The notes: generated from the letters alone by a model not told the origin. DNA of 64,000 nucleotides from Streptomyces venezuelae (GCF_008642375.1 NZ_CP029194.1:3100001-3164000), one strand, 5' to 3'. Shown: positions 8,825-18,316, numbered from the stretch's first letter. Translations and numbers: made by a program.

Positions 8825-10923
8825 CGGAGCATCCCACCTCCCACGAAGGCCGACAGCCGCTGGCTGCCCGGCCGCAGGAACGCGCGCGCCCTCGCCAGGA
8901 GGCGGCGGCCGCCGGCCTGCCCTCCGACGTGCCCGCCCAGCCGGGCGGACCGGCGGACCGGACGGCGACGGCCGCCGGCACGGACACACCGGCGGCGACC
9001 GGCGCCCCCGCGACGGCGAGATCGGCGGGCCCGGAAGGCACGGCGGGAGCGTCCGGCACCTCCGGAGCGCCCGGCTCGTCCGCCCCCACCACCTCTCCCC
9101 ACTCCCCCGGCTCTCCCGCCGAGGCGGCCGGCGTCGGGGCCGATGCCCGCGGAACCGGGGCCGGGGCCGGAGCCGTGGCCGTCGCCGTGGCCGCGCAGAA
9201 CCCCGGCGCGGGCCGCGGTCCCGAGGGCGCCGCGCGCCGCGAGGGCGAGCGACTGCGGTTCGTCGGGGCCGCGACCCGCCGGATCGCGCGCGGACTCGAC
9301 CTCGACGAGATCGTGCTGGGCCTGTGCCGGGCGACCGTGCCCACCTTCTCCGACGAGATCCTGGTCTATCTGCGCGATCCGCTGCCGGTGGGCGACGAGC
9401 GCCCGGTGGCGCCGTTCGTCCTGCGGCTGCGCCGCACCGACCGGCTCCGGTTAAGCGAACTGGAGGGCGAGGAGCTCGTCCTCGTACCCGATCCGGATCC
9501 GACCCCCGCGGCCGAACTCTGCGAGGTGCGGTCCGGTGGTGCTCTCGCCGAGGTACTGCGCGGCGTGCGGCCGGTGTTCGGCGACTCCGCCGCCGCCAAG
9601 GCCGCGCTGACCGAGCTCCTCGGCCCCGAGCATCCGCTGCCCGGCGGGCTGCGGGCGGTCCTCGCACCGCTGCGCGGCCGGCGCCGGGTGATCGGCGCGG
9701 CCGTCTTCCTCCGCCGTCCCGAGCGGTCCGGTTTTGAGCCGAACGACCTGCTCGTCGCGGCGCAGTTGGCGACGCACACCGCACTCGGCATCGACAAGGC
9801 CGTCCTGTACGGCCGTGAGGCGTACATCGCGGACGAGCTCCAGCGGACGATGCTGCCGGACTCCCTCCCGCAGCCCACCGGTGTCCGGCTCGCCTCGCGC
9901 TACCTCCCGGCCGCCGAGACGGCCCGGGTCGGCGGTGACTGGTACGACGCGATCCCGCTGCCCGGCAGCAGGGTCGCCCTGGTCGTCGGCGACGTCATGG
10001 GCCACTCCATGACCTCGGCGGCGATCATGGGGCAGCTGCGGACCACCGCACAGACCCTGGCCGGGCTCGACCTGCCGCCGCAGGAGGTCCTGCACCACCT
10101 GGACGAGCAGGCGCAGCGGCTGGGCGAGAACCGGATGGCCACCTGTATGTACGCGGTGTACGACCCGGTCTCGCACCGGATCACCGTGGCCAACGCCGGG
10201 CATCCGCCGCCGATACTGCTCCACCTCGGCGGGCGCGCCGAGGTGCTGCGGGTGCCGCCAGGCGCCCCGATCGGGGTCGGCGGCGTCGACTTCGAGGCGG
10301 TCGAGCTGGACGCCCCGGCGGGCGCGACGCTGCTGCTCTACACGGACGGTCTGGTGGAGTCCCGGCTGCGGGACGTCTGGACCGGGATCGAGCAGCTGCG
10401 GGAGCGTCTCGCGGCGACCGCGCAGCTGACGGGCCCGGACCACTCGCCGCCCCTTGAGGCGCTGTGCGACGACGTCCTGGACATGCTGGGTCCGGGCGAC
10501 CGGGACGACGACATCGCGCTGCTCGCGGCCCGGTTCGAGGGGATCGCGCCGAGCGACGTGGCGTACTGGTTCCTGGAACCGGAGGACGCGGCTCCGGGGC
10601 GGGCGCGGCGGCTCGCCCGGCGGGCGCTCGCCCGCTGGGACCTGGAGGAGCTGACGGACTCGGTCGAGCTGCTGATCAGCGAGGTCGTGACGAACGCCGT
10701 GCGGTACGCGGAGCGGCCGGTGACCCTGCGGCTGCTCCGGACGGACGTGCTGCGCTGCGAGGTCGGCGACGACTCGCCCCAGCTGCCACGGCAGCGGCGG
10801 GCCCGGGACACGGACGAGGGCGGTCGCGGTCTGTTCCTGGTGAACCGGCTGGCCAGGCGGTGGGGGGCGACGCGTCTCTCGGGCGGCAAGGTCGTCTGGT
10901 TCGAACTGGCCACGCGCGGCTGA
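8821..10923 (+). CDS. GAF / SpoIIE-type PP2C phosphatase / HATPase regulator
   Basis: This 700-residue signalling protein has an Ala/Gly/Pro-rich low-complexity tail (1-140), a GAF-like sensor (about 150-330), a SpoIIE/RsbU-type PP2C phosphatase (about 340-560: VGGDWYDAIPL, VVGDVMGHS, ANAGHPPP, LLLYTDGLVE, DDDIALLAARFE) and a C-terminal RsbW-like histidine-kinase-type ATPase (about 575-700: ISEVVTNAVRYA, DEGGRGLFLV). Phosphatase and kinase-like domains in one chain are typical of Streptomyces partner-switching control of sigma factors. The phosphatase dephosphorylates an anti-anti-sigma protein and the ATPase domain can act as its kinase. The targets are not encoded here. The GTG start overlaps the stop of an upstream small ORF. 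Confidence 0.9.
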   Translation: MTEHPTSHEGRQPLAARPQERARPRQEAAAAGLPSDVPAQPGGPADRTATAAGTDTPAATGAPATARSAGPEGTAGASGTSGAPGSSAPTTSPHSPGSPAEAAGVGADARGTGAGAGAVAVAVAAQNPGAGRGPEGAARREGERLRFVGAATRRIARGLDLDEIVLGLCRATVPTFSDEILVYLRDPLPVGDERPVAPFVLRLRRTDRLRLSELEGEELVLVPDPDPTPAAELCEVRSGGALAEVLRGVRPVFGDSAAAKAALTELLGPEHPLPGGLRAVLAPLRGRRRVIGAAVFLRRPERSGFEPNDLLVAAQLATHTALGIDKAVLYGREAYIADELQRTMLPDSLPQPTGVRLASRYLPAAETARVGGDWYDAIPLPGSRVALVVGDVMGHSMTSAAIMGQLRTTAQTLAGLDLPPQEVLHHLDEQAQRLGENRMATCMYAVYDPVSHRITVANAGHPPPILLHLGGRAEVLRVPPGAPIGVGGVDFEAVELDAPAGATLLLYTDGLVESRLRDVWTGIEQLRERLAATAQLTGPDHSPPLEALCDDVLDMLGPGDRDDDIALLAARFEGIAPSDVAYWFLEPEDAAPGRARRLARRALARWDLEELTDSVELLISEVVTNAVRYAERPVTLRLLRTDVLRCEVGDDSPQLPRQRRARDTDEGGRGLFLVNRLARRWGATRLSGGKVVWFELATRG

Positions 10924-10930
10924 GCGAGAC

Positions 10931-10981
10931 GTAGATCGGCGATGGCCGGACCCCTGTGGGGTCCGGCCATCGCCGATCTAC
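10931..10981. terminator. Strong bidirectional terminator
   Basis: A perfect 24-bp stem (starting GTAGATCGGCGATGG and ending with its complement) with a TGT loop sits between convergent genes ending at 10923 and 10992. It is one of the longest perfect hairpins in the window. Confidence 0.92.
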
Positions 10982-10991
10982 GGTCTCGCTC

Positions 10992-13247
10992 TCACCGGTT
11001 CGGGCGCCCGGTGGTGGTGTCACCGGTCTGCTCCGGGTCCGGGTCCGGCGGCTGGATGGTCGTCGGGTCGGTCGTCGGCGGCTTGGCCGTCGGCGGCGGC
11101 GTGGTCGGATCCTGGGTCGGCGGCGTGGTGACCGGATCGCGCGTCGGCTCCGGCGGCGTGGTGACGGGGTCGCGGGTCGGCTCCGGCGGCGTGGTGGCCG
11201 TCGAGGTCGGCGGGGGCGTCGGGTCCGGGGACGCGGTGGTCGGCTCCTCCGTCGGCTCCTCCGTCGTCGGGGTGGTCCCGGTGGGCTCCGGGTCCGGCAC
11301 GTAGGAGCCCGAGCCGTCGGTCTCCAGGTCGAAGGTGGCGTCGGAGCCGCCGCCGAGTGCGCTGGTGGTGTAGTCGCCCCAGATCTGCGCGGGGGTGCGG
11401 CCACCGTTGGCGCGGCCCTGGTTGATGGTGTCGGTCAGGGTGACCTGGTTGCCCTTGCTGTCCTCGCCGAAGAGGCCGACGGCGGTGACGAGTTCGGGGG
11501 TGTAGCCCACGAACCAGGCGGAACGGTTGTTCTCGGAGGTGCCGGTCTTGCCCGCGGCCTGGTAGTCGCCGGCGGCGCGGAAGCCGGAGCCGCTCTGCAC
11601 GACGCCCTGCATGGCCTTGGTGACGGTGTCGGCGGCCTCGCGGCTGATGACCTGGCTGCCGATCGCGTCCACGGGGTCGAGCTTGCGGTCCTTGTGCGTG
11701 GCGGCCTTCACCAGGGTCGGGGTGACCCGCTTGCCGTGGTTGTCGAGCGTGGCGTACACGCCGGCCATGTCCATGGTCGAGGCGCCCATGGTGCCGAGGG
11801 ACATGGCCGGGGTCGTGCCGAAGTCCTGGCCGTCCTTCATGCCGAGGGCGAGGGCGGTCTCCTTGGTCTTGGCCGGCGTGACGTCGACGATCATCTGGGC
11901 GAAGACCGAGTTGATGGACTTGTTGGTGGCCTTCTGGACGGTGACGGGGCCGTAGCTGTAGTCGTCCTCGTTCTCGGGCGCGAAGTCGATGTCGCTGCCG
12001 ACGACCTTCCGCTGGCTGTTGCCGTCGTAGATCGTGCCGAGACCTATGGTCTGCCCGTCCTGGGTCTCCGCCATGTTGTCGAGGGCGGAGGCGAGGACGA
12101 TCGGCTTGAAGGTCGAGGCGGGCTGGTAGTCGCGGCGGGTGGCGTTGGACATCCAGTGCTCGGTGGCGCCGACGCCGCCGTACATCGCGACGACCGCGCC
12201 GGTCTTCGGGTCGACGGAGGTGGCGCCGGCCTGGACGGTGGCCTGCTTCTTGTCGCCCTTGCGGTCGAGCTTGGCCTCCAGCTGCCGGTCGACGGCCTTG
12301 ACGAGGTCCTTCTGCTTCTTCTCGTCGATGTTGAGGGTGATCGTCCAGCCGCCGGCCTTGATGTCCTCCTCGCTGATGCCCTGGCGCATCAGCTCCTGGT
12401 TGGCGGCCTCGACGATGTAGCCGGTCTGGCCCTCCATGCCGGGGGCGGGCTTGGGCTTCTGCGGCACGGGGAACTTCAGGCCGGCGCGCTCGGTCTGCGA
12501 GAGCCAGTCCTCGCCGACCATGTTGTCGAGGACGTAGTTCCAGCGCTCCTCGACGAGCTTGCGGCCGGTGGCGCTCGCGGAGGTCCAGTCGTACTGGTTG
12601 GGCGCCTGGAGCAGCGAGGCGAGGTAGGCGCCCTGGGCGGTGGTGAGCTCGGTGGCGTCGACGCCGTAGTACGCGCGGGCGGCGGCCTGGATGCCGTAGG
12701 CGCTTCGCCCGTAGTAGCTCGTGTTCATGTACCCGGCGAGGATCTCGCTCTTGCTCGTCTCCTGGTCGACCTTGACGGCGATGACCATTTCCTTGAGCTT
12801 GCGCGTCGCCGTCTGGTCCTGGCTCAGGTAGAAGTTCTTGACGTACTGCTGGGTGATGGTCGAGCCACCCTGCTTGCCCTGGCCGGTGAGGGTCGACCAG
12901 GCGGCGCGCGTGGTGCCCTTGATGTCGACGCCGTTGTCCCGGTAGAAGCTCTTGTTCTCGGCGGCGACGAAGGCCTTCTGGACCGGCTCGGGGATCTTCT
13001 CCAGGCCGACGATCTCGCGGTTGATCTGGCCGGTGCGGGCGAGGATCTTGCCGTTGGCGTACTTGTAGATGTTGCTCTGCATGGTCGCCTCGGCGTTGGC
13101 CGTCGGCACGGGGACCATGAGGTAGACGACGTACAGGGCGCCCATGGCGAGCAGGCAGAACACGAAGAAGGTGCCCAGGAGCTTCTTCCAGGAGAAGAAG
13201 CGGCGTATGCCGCGTCTCTTCGCCTTGCTCTTGTCCGGTCGGCCCAT
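10992..13247 (-). CDS. Class A penicillin-binding protein (transglycosylase-transpeptidase)
   Basis: This 751-residue bifunctional peptidoglycan synthase has a basic cytoplasmic tail (1-20), one membrane segment (about 23-45), a GT51 glycosyltransferase (AAENKSFYRDNG with the catalytic Glu; GGSTITQQ) and a transpeptidase domain. Transpeptidase motifs are STFK (Ser378), SINS as the SxN motif, and KTGTS. The C-terminus is a long Pro/Thr-rich tail with two exact repeats of PPEPTRDPVTT, probably spanning the wall. ATG 13247 is chosen over GTG 13304: the extra 19 codons have atypical third positions and no ribosome site. A perfect hairpin lies after the stop. Confidence 0.93.
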   Translation of the reverse strand: MGRPDKSKAKRRGIRRFFSWKKLLGTFFVFCLLAMGALYVVYLMVPVPTANAEATMQSNIYKYANGKILARTGQINREIVGLEKIPEPVQKAFVAAENKSFYRDNGVDIKGTTRAAWSTLTGQGKQGGSTITQQYVKNFYLSQDQTATRKLKEMVIAVKVDQETSKSEILAGYMNTSYYGRSAYGIQAAARAYYGVDATELTTAQGAYLASLLQAPNQYDWTSASATGRKLVEERWNYVLDNMVGEDWLSQTERAGLKFPVPQKPKPAPGMEGQTGYIVEAANQELMRQGISEEDIKAGGWTITLNIDEKKQKDLVKAVDRQLEAKLDRKGDKKQATVQAGATSVDPKTGAVVAMYGGVGATEHWMSNATRRDYQPASTFKPIVLASALDNMAETQDGQTIGLGTIYDGNSQRKVVGSDIDFAPENEDDYSYGPVTVQKATNKSINSVFAQMIVDVTPAKTKETALALGMKDGQDFGTTPAMSLGTMGASTMDMAGVYATLDNHGKRVTPTLVKAATHKDRKLDPVDAIGSQVISREAADTVTKAMQGVVQSGSGFRAAGDYQAAGKTGTSENNRSAWFVGYTPELVTAVGLFGEDSKGNQVTLTDTINQGRANGGRTPAQIWGDYTTSALGGGSDATFDLETDGSGSYVPDPEPTGTTPTTEEPTEEPTTASPDPTPPPTSTATTPPEPTRDPVTTPPEPTRDPVTTPPTQDPTTPPPTAKPPTTDPTTIQPPDPDPEQTGDTTTGRPNR
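11119..11184. repeat. Two tandem 33-bp repeats within the PBP gene
   Basis: Two nearly identical 33-base units (differing at a few third positions) encode the duplicated PPEPTRDPVTT in the Pro/Thr-rich tail of the penicillin-binding protein. A third, degenerate partial copy follows at 11185. Copy number could vary between strains. Confidence 0.75.
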
Positions 13248-13501
13248 GGGTCCTGTCGCTCCAGTCGTCGTGTGTCTCGGCGCCTCGACGCTGTCTTCGT
13301 CCACGTCGGATCAGCTCAGCAAGCTAACACCGACGATGCAGACAAAGGGCAACCGATCACGCCTTTTCCGGACGTGAGAATCAGCACCCACCCCCAGAGG
13401 AACCGACGCTCGAATGAGCCCGATGGTTGCGTCGCCGGAGCCGCCGAACCGCGCGCGACCGGCGGTTCCCCTCTCCGTCCCGTCACTATGCACACTGCGT
13501 A

Positions 13502-13518
13502 TACACCCCGTGTACAGT
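13502..13518 (+). promoter_or_regulatory. Operator-like palindrome and -10 box of the padR operon
   Basis: TACAC-CCC-GTGTA (13502-13514) overlaps a TACAGT -10 hexamer (13513-13518) that ends 7 bases before the padR ATG. This layout predicts a leaderless transcript that PadR could repress directly. TGCACA (13489-13494) is at -35 distance (18-base spacer). Confidence 0.45.
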
Positions 13519-13525
13519 GACGCCC

Positions 13526-14050
13526 ATGTCCATCGGTCACACCCTTCTGGGGCTCCTGGAATCCGGACCGCGCCACGGCTACGACCTCAAGCGCGCGTTC
13601 GACGAGCGGTTCGGCCACGACAGGCCCCTGCACTACGGCCAGGTCTACTCGACCATGTCCAGGCTCCTGAAGAACGGCCTGGTGGTCGTCGAGGGAGTCG
13701 AGGCCGGCGGCGGGCCCGAGCGGAAGCGGTACGCGATCACCGAGGCCGGCATCACCGATGTCGCCGCCTGGCTCGCCACCCCCGAGAAGCCCGAGCCGTA
13801 CCTCCAGTCCACGCTCTACACCAAGGTCGTCCTGGCGCTGCTCACCGGCCGCGGGGCCGCCGAGCTCCTCGACACCCAGCGCTCCGAGCACCTGCGGCTG
13901 ATGCGCGAGCTCACCCGGCGCAAGAAGGACGGCGACCTCGCCGACCAGCTCATCTGCGACCACGCTCTCTTCCACCTGGAGGCGGATCTGCGCTGGCTGG
14001 AACTGACCGCCGCCCGCCTCGACCGGCTCGCCGAGGAGGTCCGCCGATGA
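13526..14050 (+). CDS. PadR-family transcriptional regulator
   Basis: This 174-residue regulator has the PadR winged-helix domain in residues 1-85 (LGLLESGPRHGYDLKRAFDERFG; GQVYSTMSRLLKNGLV; ERKRYAITEAG), followed by a helical dimerisation region of the Vir/PadR C-terminal type. It is the first gene of a three-gene unit with an ABC ATPase and an FtsX-like permease, joined by ATGA overlaps. PadR proteins usually repress adjacent efflux-type ABC transporters and are released by a ligand. The ATG at 13526 is supported by the promoter a few bases upstream. Confidence 0.92.
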   Translation: MSIGHTLLGLLESGPRHGYDLKRAFDERFGHDRPLHYGQVYSTMSRLLKNGLVVVEGVEAGGGPERKRYAITEAGITDVAAWLATPEKPEPYLQSTLYTKVVLALLTGRGAAELLDTQRSEHLRLMRELTRRKKDGDLADQLICDHALFHLEADLRWLELTAARLDRLAEEVRR

Positions 14051-14754
14051 CCACGGCTCCGCTCCACCAGGACTCCCGGGTCCCGCTCCTCCGGGCCACC
14101 GGCCTCGACAAGTCCTACGGCTCCACCCCGGCGCTCGCGGGCGCCGACTTCTCCCTCCGCGCCGGCGAGGTCGTCGCCGTCATGGGACCCTCCGGCTCCG
14201 GCAAGTCCACGCTGCTGCACTGCCTGGCCGGAATCGTGCGCCCCGACGCGGGCACGATCAGCTACGACGGCCGCGAGCTCACCGCGCTCTCCGACACCGC
14301 GCGCAGCGCCCTGCGCCGTACCGACTTCGGCTTCGTCTTCCAGTTCGGCCAGCTCGTCCCCGAGCTGACCTGCGTCGAGAACGTCGCCCTCCCGCTCCGC
14401 CTCAACGGCGAGAAGCGGAAGGCCGCCGAGGCCCGGGCCGTCGAGTGGCTGGCCCGTCTGGAGGTCGACGACACCGCGGCCAAGCGCCCCGGCGAGATAT
14501 CCGGCGGCCAGGGCCAGCGCGTCGCCGTCGCCCGCGCGCTCGTCACCTCCCCGCGGGTGATCTTCGCCGACGAGCCGACCGGCGCGCTCGACTCCCTCAA
14601 CGGCGAGCGGGTCATGCGACTGCTCACCGACGCCTCCCGGGACACCGGCGCCGCCGTCGTCCTCGTCACCCACGAGGCCCGGGTCGCCGCCTACTCCGAC
14701 CGCGAGATCGTCGTACGGGACGGTTCCGTCCGGGACGCGGAGTGGGCGGCATGA
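14047..14754 (+). CDS. ABC transporter ATPase, MacB/LolD type
   Basis: This 235-residue nucleotide-binding subunit has Walker A GPSGSGKST (about residue 46), Q-loop FVFQFGQL, an ABC signature in slightly altered form (ISGGQGQRVAVARAL), Walker B VIFADEPTGALDS and the H-loop VLVTHE. The sequence is closest to the ATPases that partner FtsX/MacB-like permeases. Its ATG overlaps the padR stop and its stop overlaps the start of the permease, so all three are translationally coupled. It is probably part of an efflux or envelope-stress transporter; the substrate is unknown. Confidence 0.93.
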   Translation: MTTAPLHQDSRVPLLRATGLDKSYGSTPALAGADFSLRAGEVVAVMGPSGSGKSTLLHCLAGIVRPDAGTISYDGRELTALSDTARSALRRTDFGFVFQFGQLVPELTCVENVALPLRLNGEKRKAAEARAVEWLARLEVDDTAAKRPGEISGGQGQRVAVARALVTSPRVIFADEPTGALDSLNGERVMRLLTDASRDTGAAVVLVTHEARVAAYSDREIVVRDGSVRDAEWAA

Positions 14755-17123
14755 GCCTCGCCACCTGGGCCCGCGACCTGGCGCTCGGTGCCCGGTTCGC
14801 GGTCACCGGCGGCCGTCCCGGCCTCCTCCGCACCCTGCTGACCGCGACCGGCGTCGGCTTCGGCGTGGCCCTGCTGCTCCTCGCGGTCTCCCTGCCCGAC
14901 ATGCTCTTCCAGCGGGAGGTACGGGAGTCCGTCCGCGCCGTCGACGGCAGCGAGCAGATCGACTCCCCCCGCGCCGACTCCTTCCTCCATCTCGGCCGGG
15001 CCACGACCTACCGGGACGACGTCGTCACCGGACTCCTGGTGACCCCCGAGGGCGACGCGCCCCCGGTCCCGCCGGGCACCGCGAAGCTGCCGGCCGTCGG
15101 CGAGATGGCCGTCTCCCCGGCACTCCGCGAGCTGCTCGACTCCCCCGAGGGCGCCCTGCTCAAGGAGCGGCTCCCCTACAAGGTCACCGGGACGATCGGC
15201 CCGGCCGGTCTGATCGGGCCGGCCGAGCTGCGGTACGTCGCACGGGTCGACTTCCTCACCGCCGACAACTACGACGGGCGCGGCACGCGCTACGGCTGGT
15301 CGGTGCCCGAGGAGCCGATGAACGCGTTCCTCATCCTCCTCGTCATCGTCGCCTGCGTCGTCCTGCTCCTGCCGGTGCTCGTCTTCGTCGCGACCGCCGT
15401 GCGCTTCGGCGGCGAGCAGCGCGACCGGCGGCTCGCGGCGCTGCGGCTCGTCGGCGCGGACACGGCGATGACCCGCCGGATCGCGGCCGGCGAGTCCCTC
15501 GCGGGCGCGCTGCTCGGCCTCCTGGCGGGTCTCGGACTCTTCGCCGTGGCCCGGCAGTTCGCGGGCGCCTTCACCATCTGGGACGTCAACGCCTTCCCGT
15601 CCGACGTCGTGCCGATGCCCGCGCTCGCCGTGCTCGTCCTCGCCGCGGTCCCGGTCTCCTCGGTCGTGGTCACGCTCTTCGCGCTGCGCGGGGTGGTGAT
15701 CGAGCCGCTCGGCGTCGTACGCGTCTCCACGCCCCGGCGCCGCAGGGTGTGGTGGCGGCTGCTGATCCTGGCCGCCGGTGCGGCCCTGCTCGTCCCGCTC
15801 ATCGGCCAGGTCCAGGTGACCGAGACCAGCGTCGACAGCGTGGGCCTCGTCGCGGGCACCACGCTCGCCCTGATCGGTCTCACGACGCTCCTGCCCTGGC
15901 TCGTCGAAGCCTTCGTGAAGCGGCTCCACGCGGGCCCCGTGGCCTGGCAGCTGGCCGTCCGCAGGCTCCAGCTGAGCAGCGGCACCGCGGCCCGTGCGGT
16001 CAGCGGCATCGTCGTCGCCGCCACCGGGGCGATCGCGCTCCAGATGCTCTTCCAGTCCATGGAGCAGGACTTCACGCAGCTCACGGGCGAGGACACCTCC
16101 CGCGCCCAGATCGTGGTCGGCGCCGACGCCAGGAACGCCGACGAGGCCCGCGGGATGATCGACCGCATCGCGCGGACCGAAGGCGTCGCCCGCGTCATCG
16201 GCGTCACCGAGTCGAACGTCTGGAGGCCCGGCCCCCTGAAGGGCTCCGAGGAGTTCGCCCCGTCGGCCTCGCTCAGGGTCGGCGACTGCGCCTCCCTCGG
16301 GGAGTTCGCCACCCTCCCCTCCTGCAAGGACGGCGACGTCTTCGTCTTCCTCGCGCACGGCGCGCAGGGCAATCCGGACGACTCCCACGTCACCGCCGCC
16401 GCGCGGCCCGGAGCCACGGTCGCCCTGCGCGACCCGCACCCGCACCCGAGCGCCCCGAAGCCCCCCAAGGGCACGCCGATGCCGCAGTGGCAGATCCCCA
16501 CCACGGCCCGGATCGTGGACTCGCGCCCGGACCCGACGGGCATGTACCGGTACGGCGTCCTCGCCACCCCGTCGGCGATCGACACCGGACTCCTCGACGA
16601 GCCCGACGCGCAGGCCATGGTCCGGCTCGACCCGGCCGTGCCGGACGCCGCCGACCACGTACGGAACACGGCGGCGGCCATCGACCCGACGTCCTGGGTC
16701 CGCGACCTGAAGGACACCCAGCGCGATGCCGCGTTCTCCAGCGTCCGCACCGGCATCCTGGTCGGCTCCACGCTGACGATGCTGCTGGTGGCGGCCTCGC
16801 TGCTGGTCTCGACCCTGGAGCAGCTCAAGGACCGCAAGCGGCTGCTCTCCTCGCTCGTCGCCTTCGGCACCCGACGCTCGACCCTGAGCTGGTCGGTCCT
16901 GTGGCAGACGGCGGTCCCGATCGTCCTCGGTCTCGTCCTCGCCGTGGCGGGCGGGCTCGCCCTGGGCGTCGTCCTGCTGAAGATGGGCGGGCAGCGGGTC
17001 CAGGACTGGTGGGCCTTCCTGCCGGTCGTCGGGATCGGACTCGCGCTCATCGCGGCCGTGACGCTCCTGAGCATGCCGGTCCTGTGGCGCCTGATGCGGG
17101 CGGACGGGCTGCGCACGGAGTAA
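14751..17123 (+). CDS. FtsX-like ABC transporter permease
   Basis: This 790-residue membrane protein has two FtsX-type modules. The N-terminal segment (TLLTATGVGFGVALLLLAV) is followed by an extracellular loop and three helices near residues 190-330. Further membrane helices, a second large extracellular region (about 430-660) and a final three-helix FtsX block (from TGILVGSTLTMLLVAASLLV) complete it. Such duplicated permeases work with MacB/LolD-type ATPases by mechanotransmission, not classical substrate passage. It is coupled to the ATPase by an ATGA overlap and is presumably controlled by the first gene's PadR protein. Confidence 0.9.
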   Translation: MSLATWARDLALGARFAVTGGRPGLLRTLLTATGVGFGVALLLLAVSLPDMLFQREVRESVRAVDGSEQIDSPRADSFLHLGRATTYRDDVVTGLLVTPEGDAPPVPPGTAKLPAVGEMAVSPALRELLDSPEGALLKERLPYKVTGTIGPAGLIGPAELRYVARVDFLTADNYDGRGTRYGWSVPEEPMNAFLILLVIVACVVLLLPVLVFVATAVRFGGEQRDRRLAALRLVGADTAMTRRIAAGESLAGALLGLLAGLGLFAVARQFAGAFTIWDVNAFPSDVVPMPALAVLVLAAVPVSSVVVTLFALRGVVIEPLGVVRVSTPRRRRVWWRLLILAAGAALLVPLIGQVQVTETSVDSVGLVAGTTLALIGLTTLLPWLVEAFVKRLHAGPVAWQLAVRRLQLSSGTAARAVSGIVVAATGAIALQMLFQSMEQDFTQLTGEDTSRAQIVVGADARNADEARGMIDRIARTEGVARVIGVTESNVWRPGPLKGSEEFAPSASLRVGDCASLGEFATLPSCKDGDVFVFLAHGAQGNPDDSHVTAAARPGATVALRDPHPHPSAPKPPKGTPMPQWQIPTTARIVDSRPDPTGMYRYGVLATPSAIDTGLLDEPDAQAMVRLDPAVPDAADHVRNTAAAIDPTSWVRDLKDTQRDAAFSSVRTGILVGSTLTMLLVAASLLVSTLEQLKDRKRLLSSLVAFGTRRSTLSWSVLWQTAVPIVLGLVLAVAGGLALGVVLLKMGGQRVQDWWAFLPVVGIGLALIAAVTLLSMPVLWRLMRADGLRTE

Positions 17124-17145
17124 CCCGTCGAGCGGATGTCCGGAG

Positions 17146-17195
17146 GACGGGCGCGGGCACCCGGAGCCGGGGGGCTTCGGGGACCCGCGCCCGTC
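17146..17195. terminator. Bidirectional terminator
   Basis: GACGGGCGCGGG (17146-17157) pairs with CCCGCGCCCGTC (17184-17195), with smaller pairing inside the loop. It lies between the convergent permease and oxyR ends. Confidence 0.75.
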
Positions 17196-17207
17196 TCCGT
17201 ACGGACG

Positions 17208-18182
17208 TCAGGAGCCGCCGTCCGTCACCCGGACCGGAAGCCCCTTCATCGCGCCCCGCAGCTCCTGCGCCAGCTCCTCGAACTCGGCGTGCCGGGCCGC
17301 TCCGGTCCGCATCGCGAGGGCGATACGCCGCGAGGGCGCCGGTTCCGTGAAGAGCCCGGTCCACAGGGCGCTGTTACGGGCCGTCTCCACCGTCACGGCG
17401 GTGCGCGGGAGCAGGGTCACCCCGAGGCCACCGGCCACCAGTTGGACCAGGGTGGAGAGGCCGGCGGCGGTGGTGGTGACCTCGGCGCCGTCGGTGCGGC
17501 CGGCCTCGCGGCAGATGTCGAGGGCCTGGTCGCGCAGGCAGTGCCCTTCGTCGAGGAGCAGCAGCCGCAGCTCCTTGAGGGCCTCGCGGGGGATGTCGTC
17601 CCGCCCGGCCAGCGGATGTCCCTGCGGGGTGACGAGCACGAAGTCCTCGTCGAAGAGGGGCAGTTCGGTGACGCCGGGCACACCGAGCGGCACGGCGAGC
17701 AGGAGCAGGTCGAGTCGCCCGGCCGCGAGCCCCTCCAGGAGGGAGGAGGTCTGCTCCTCGTGGACCTGGAGGTCGAGGTCGGGGTAGCGCCGGTGGACGA
17801 GCCGCAGGACGGTGGGCAGCAGGTACGGCGCGACGGTCGGGATGACCCCGAGCCGCAGGACCCCGGTGAACGGCGCCTGGGCCGCCTCCGCCTCCTCCAT
17901 CAGCTCGGCGACCGCGTCCAGGACGGCCCGCGCGCGCACCGCCAGCCGCTCCCCCGCGGGAGAGAGCAGCACCTTCCGCGTCGTACGCTCGAGGAGCTGG
18001 ACACCGAGTGCCTCTTCGAGAGCCGAAACCGCGCCCGAGAGCGCGGGCTGGCTCATGCCGATGGCCGCGGCCGCATCGCGGAAGTGCAGATGCTCGGCGA
18101 CCGCGGCAAAGGCTCTGAGCTGCGAAAGGCTCGGCTGCTTGCCTCGGTGCGGGCTGTACGGCGGGGTGTACGGGGACGCCAC
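17208..18182 (-). CDS. oxyR: OxyR, LysR-family peroxide sensor
   Basis: This 324-residue LysR-type regulator has an N-terminal helix-turn-helix (about 17-75: LSQLRAFAAVAEHLHFRDAAAAIGMSQPALSGAVSALEEALG) shown here only for its position, and a C-terminal effector domain. Cys215 (in DEGHC) and Cys224 (DIC) are nine residues apart, like the redox pair Cys199/Cys208 of E. coli OxyR. Oxidation to a disulfide should activate ahpCD, which is divergently transcribed 134 bases away. The GTG at 18182 is chosen because GAAGGTGG sits at good spacing; longer in-frame starts upstream overlap the promoter region. Confidence 0.93.
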   Translation of the reverse strand: MASPYTPPYSPHRGKQPSLSQLRAFAAVAEHLHFRDAAAAIGMSQPALSGAVSALEEALGVQLLERTTRKVLLSPAGERLAVRARAVLDAVAELMEEAEAAQAPFTGVLRLGVIPTVAPYLLPTVLRLVHRRYPDLDLQVHEEQTSSLLEGLAAGRLDLLLLAVPLGVPGVTELPLFDEDFVLVTPQGHPLAGRDDIPREALKELRLLLLDEGHCLRDQALDICREAGRTDGAEVTTTAAGLSTLVQLVAGGLGVTLLPRTAVTVETARNSALWTGLFTEPAPSRRIALAMRTGAARHAEFEELAQELRGAMKGLPVRVTDGGS

Positions 18183-18316
18183 TGATAACCACCTTCGATC
18201 AACACGACCCACTCTAGCTATTTCACTGATCAATGCACTCCGTGCCATGCTGTGAACACGTCCAACCCCCACGGAAGACCCCAAAAGGGATCCTTCCTGT
18301 TTCGCAAGGAGAGCGC
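18183..18316. promoter_or_regulatory. Shared oxyR / ahpCD promoter region
   Basis: The 134-base divergent interval holds AT-rich islands unusual for this genome (CTCTAGCTATTTCACTGATCAATGCAC around 18211-18237, with TGATCA as a palindrome core). OxyR binding here is expected from the conserved gene arrangement. I cannot assign exact half-sites with confidence. Confidence 0.5.

Noticed and set aside
10956..13520. Open frame of more than 850 codons antisense to the penicillin-binding protein
   Set aside because: It mirrors a clear PBP with all catalytic motifs. The antisense product is Gly/Val/Asp low-complexity, typical of high-GC shadow frames.
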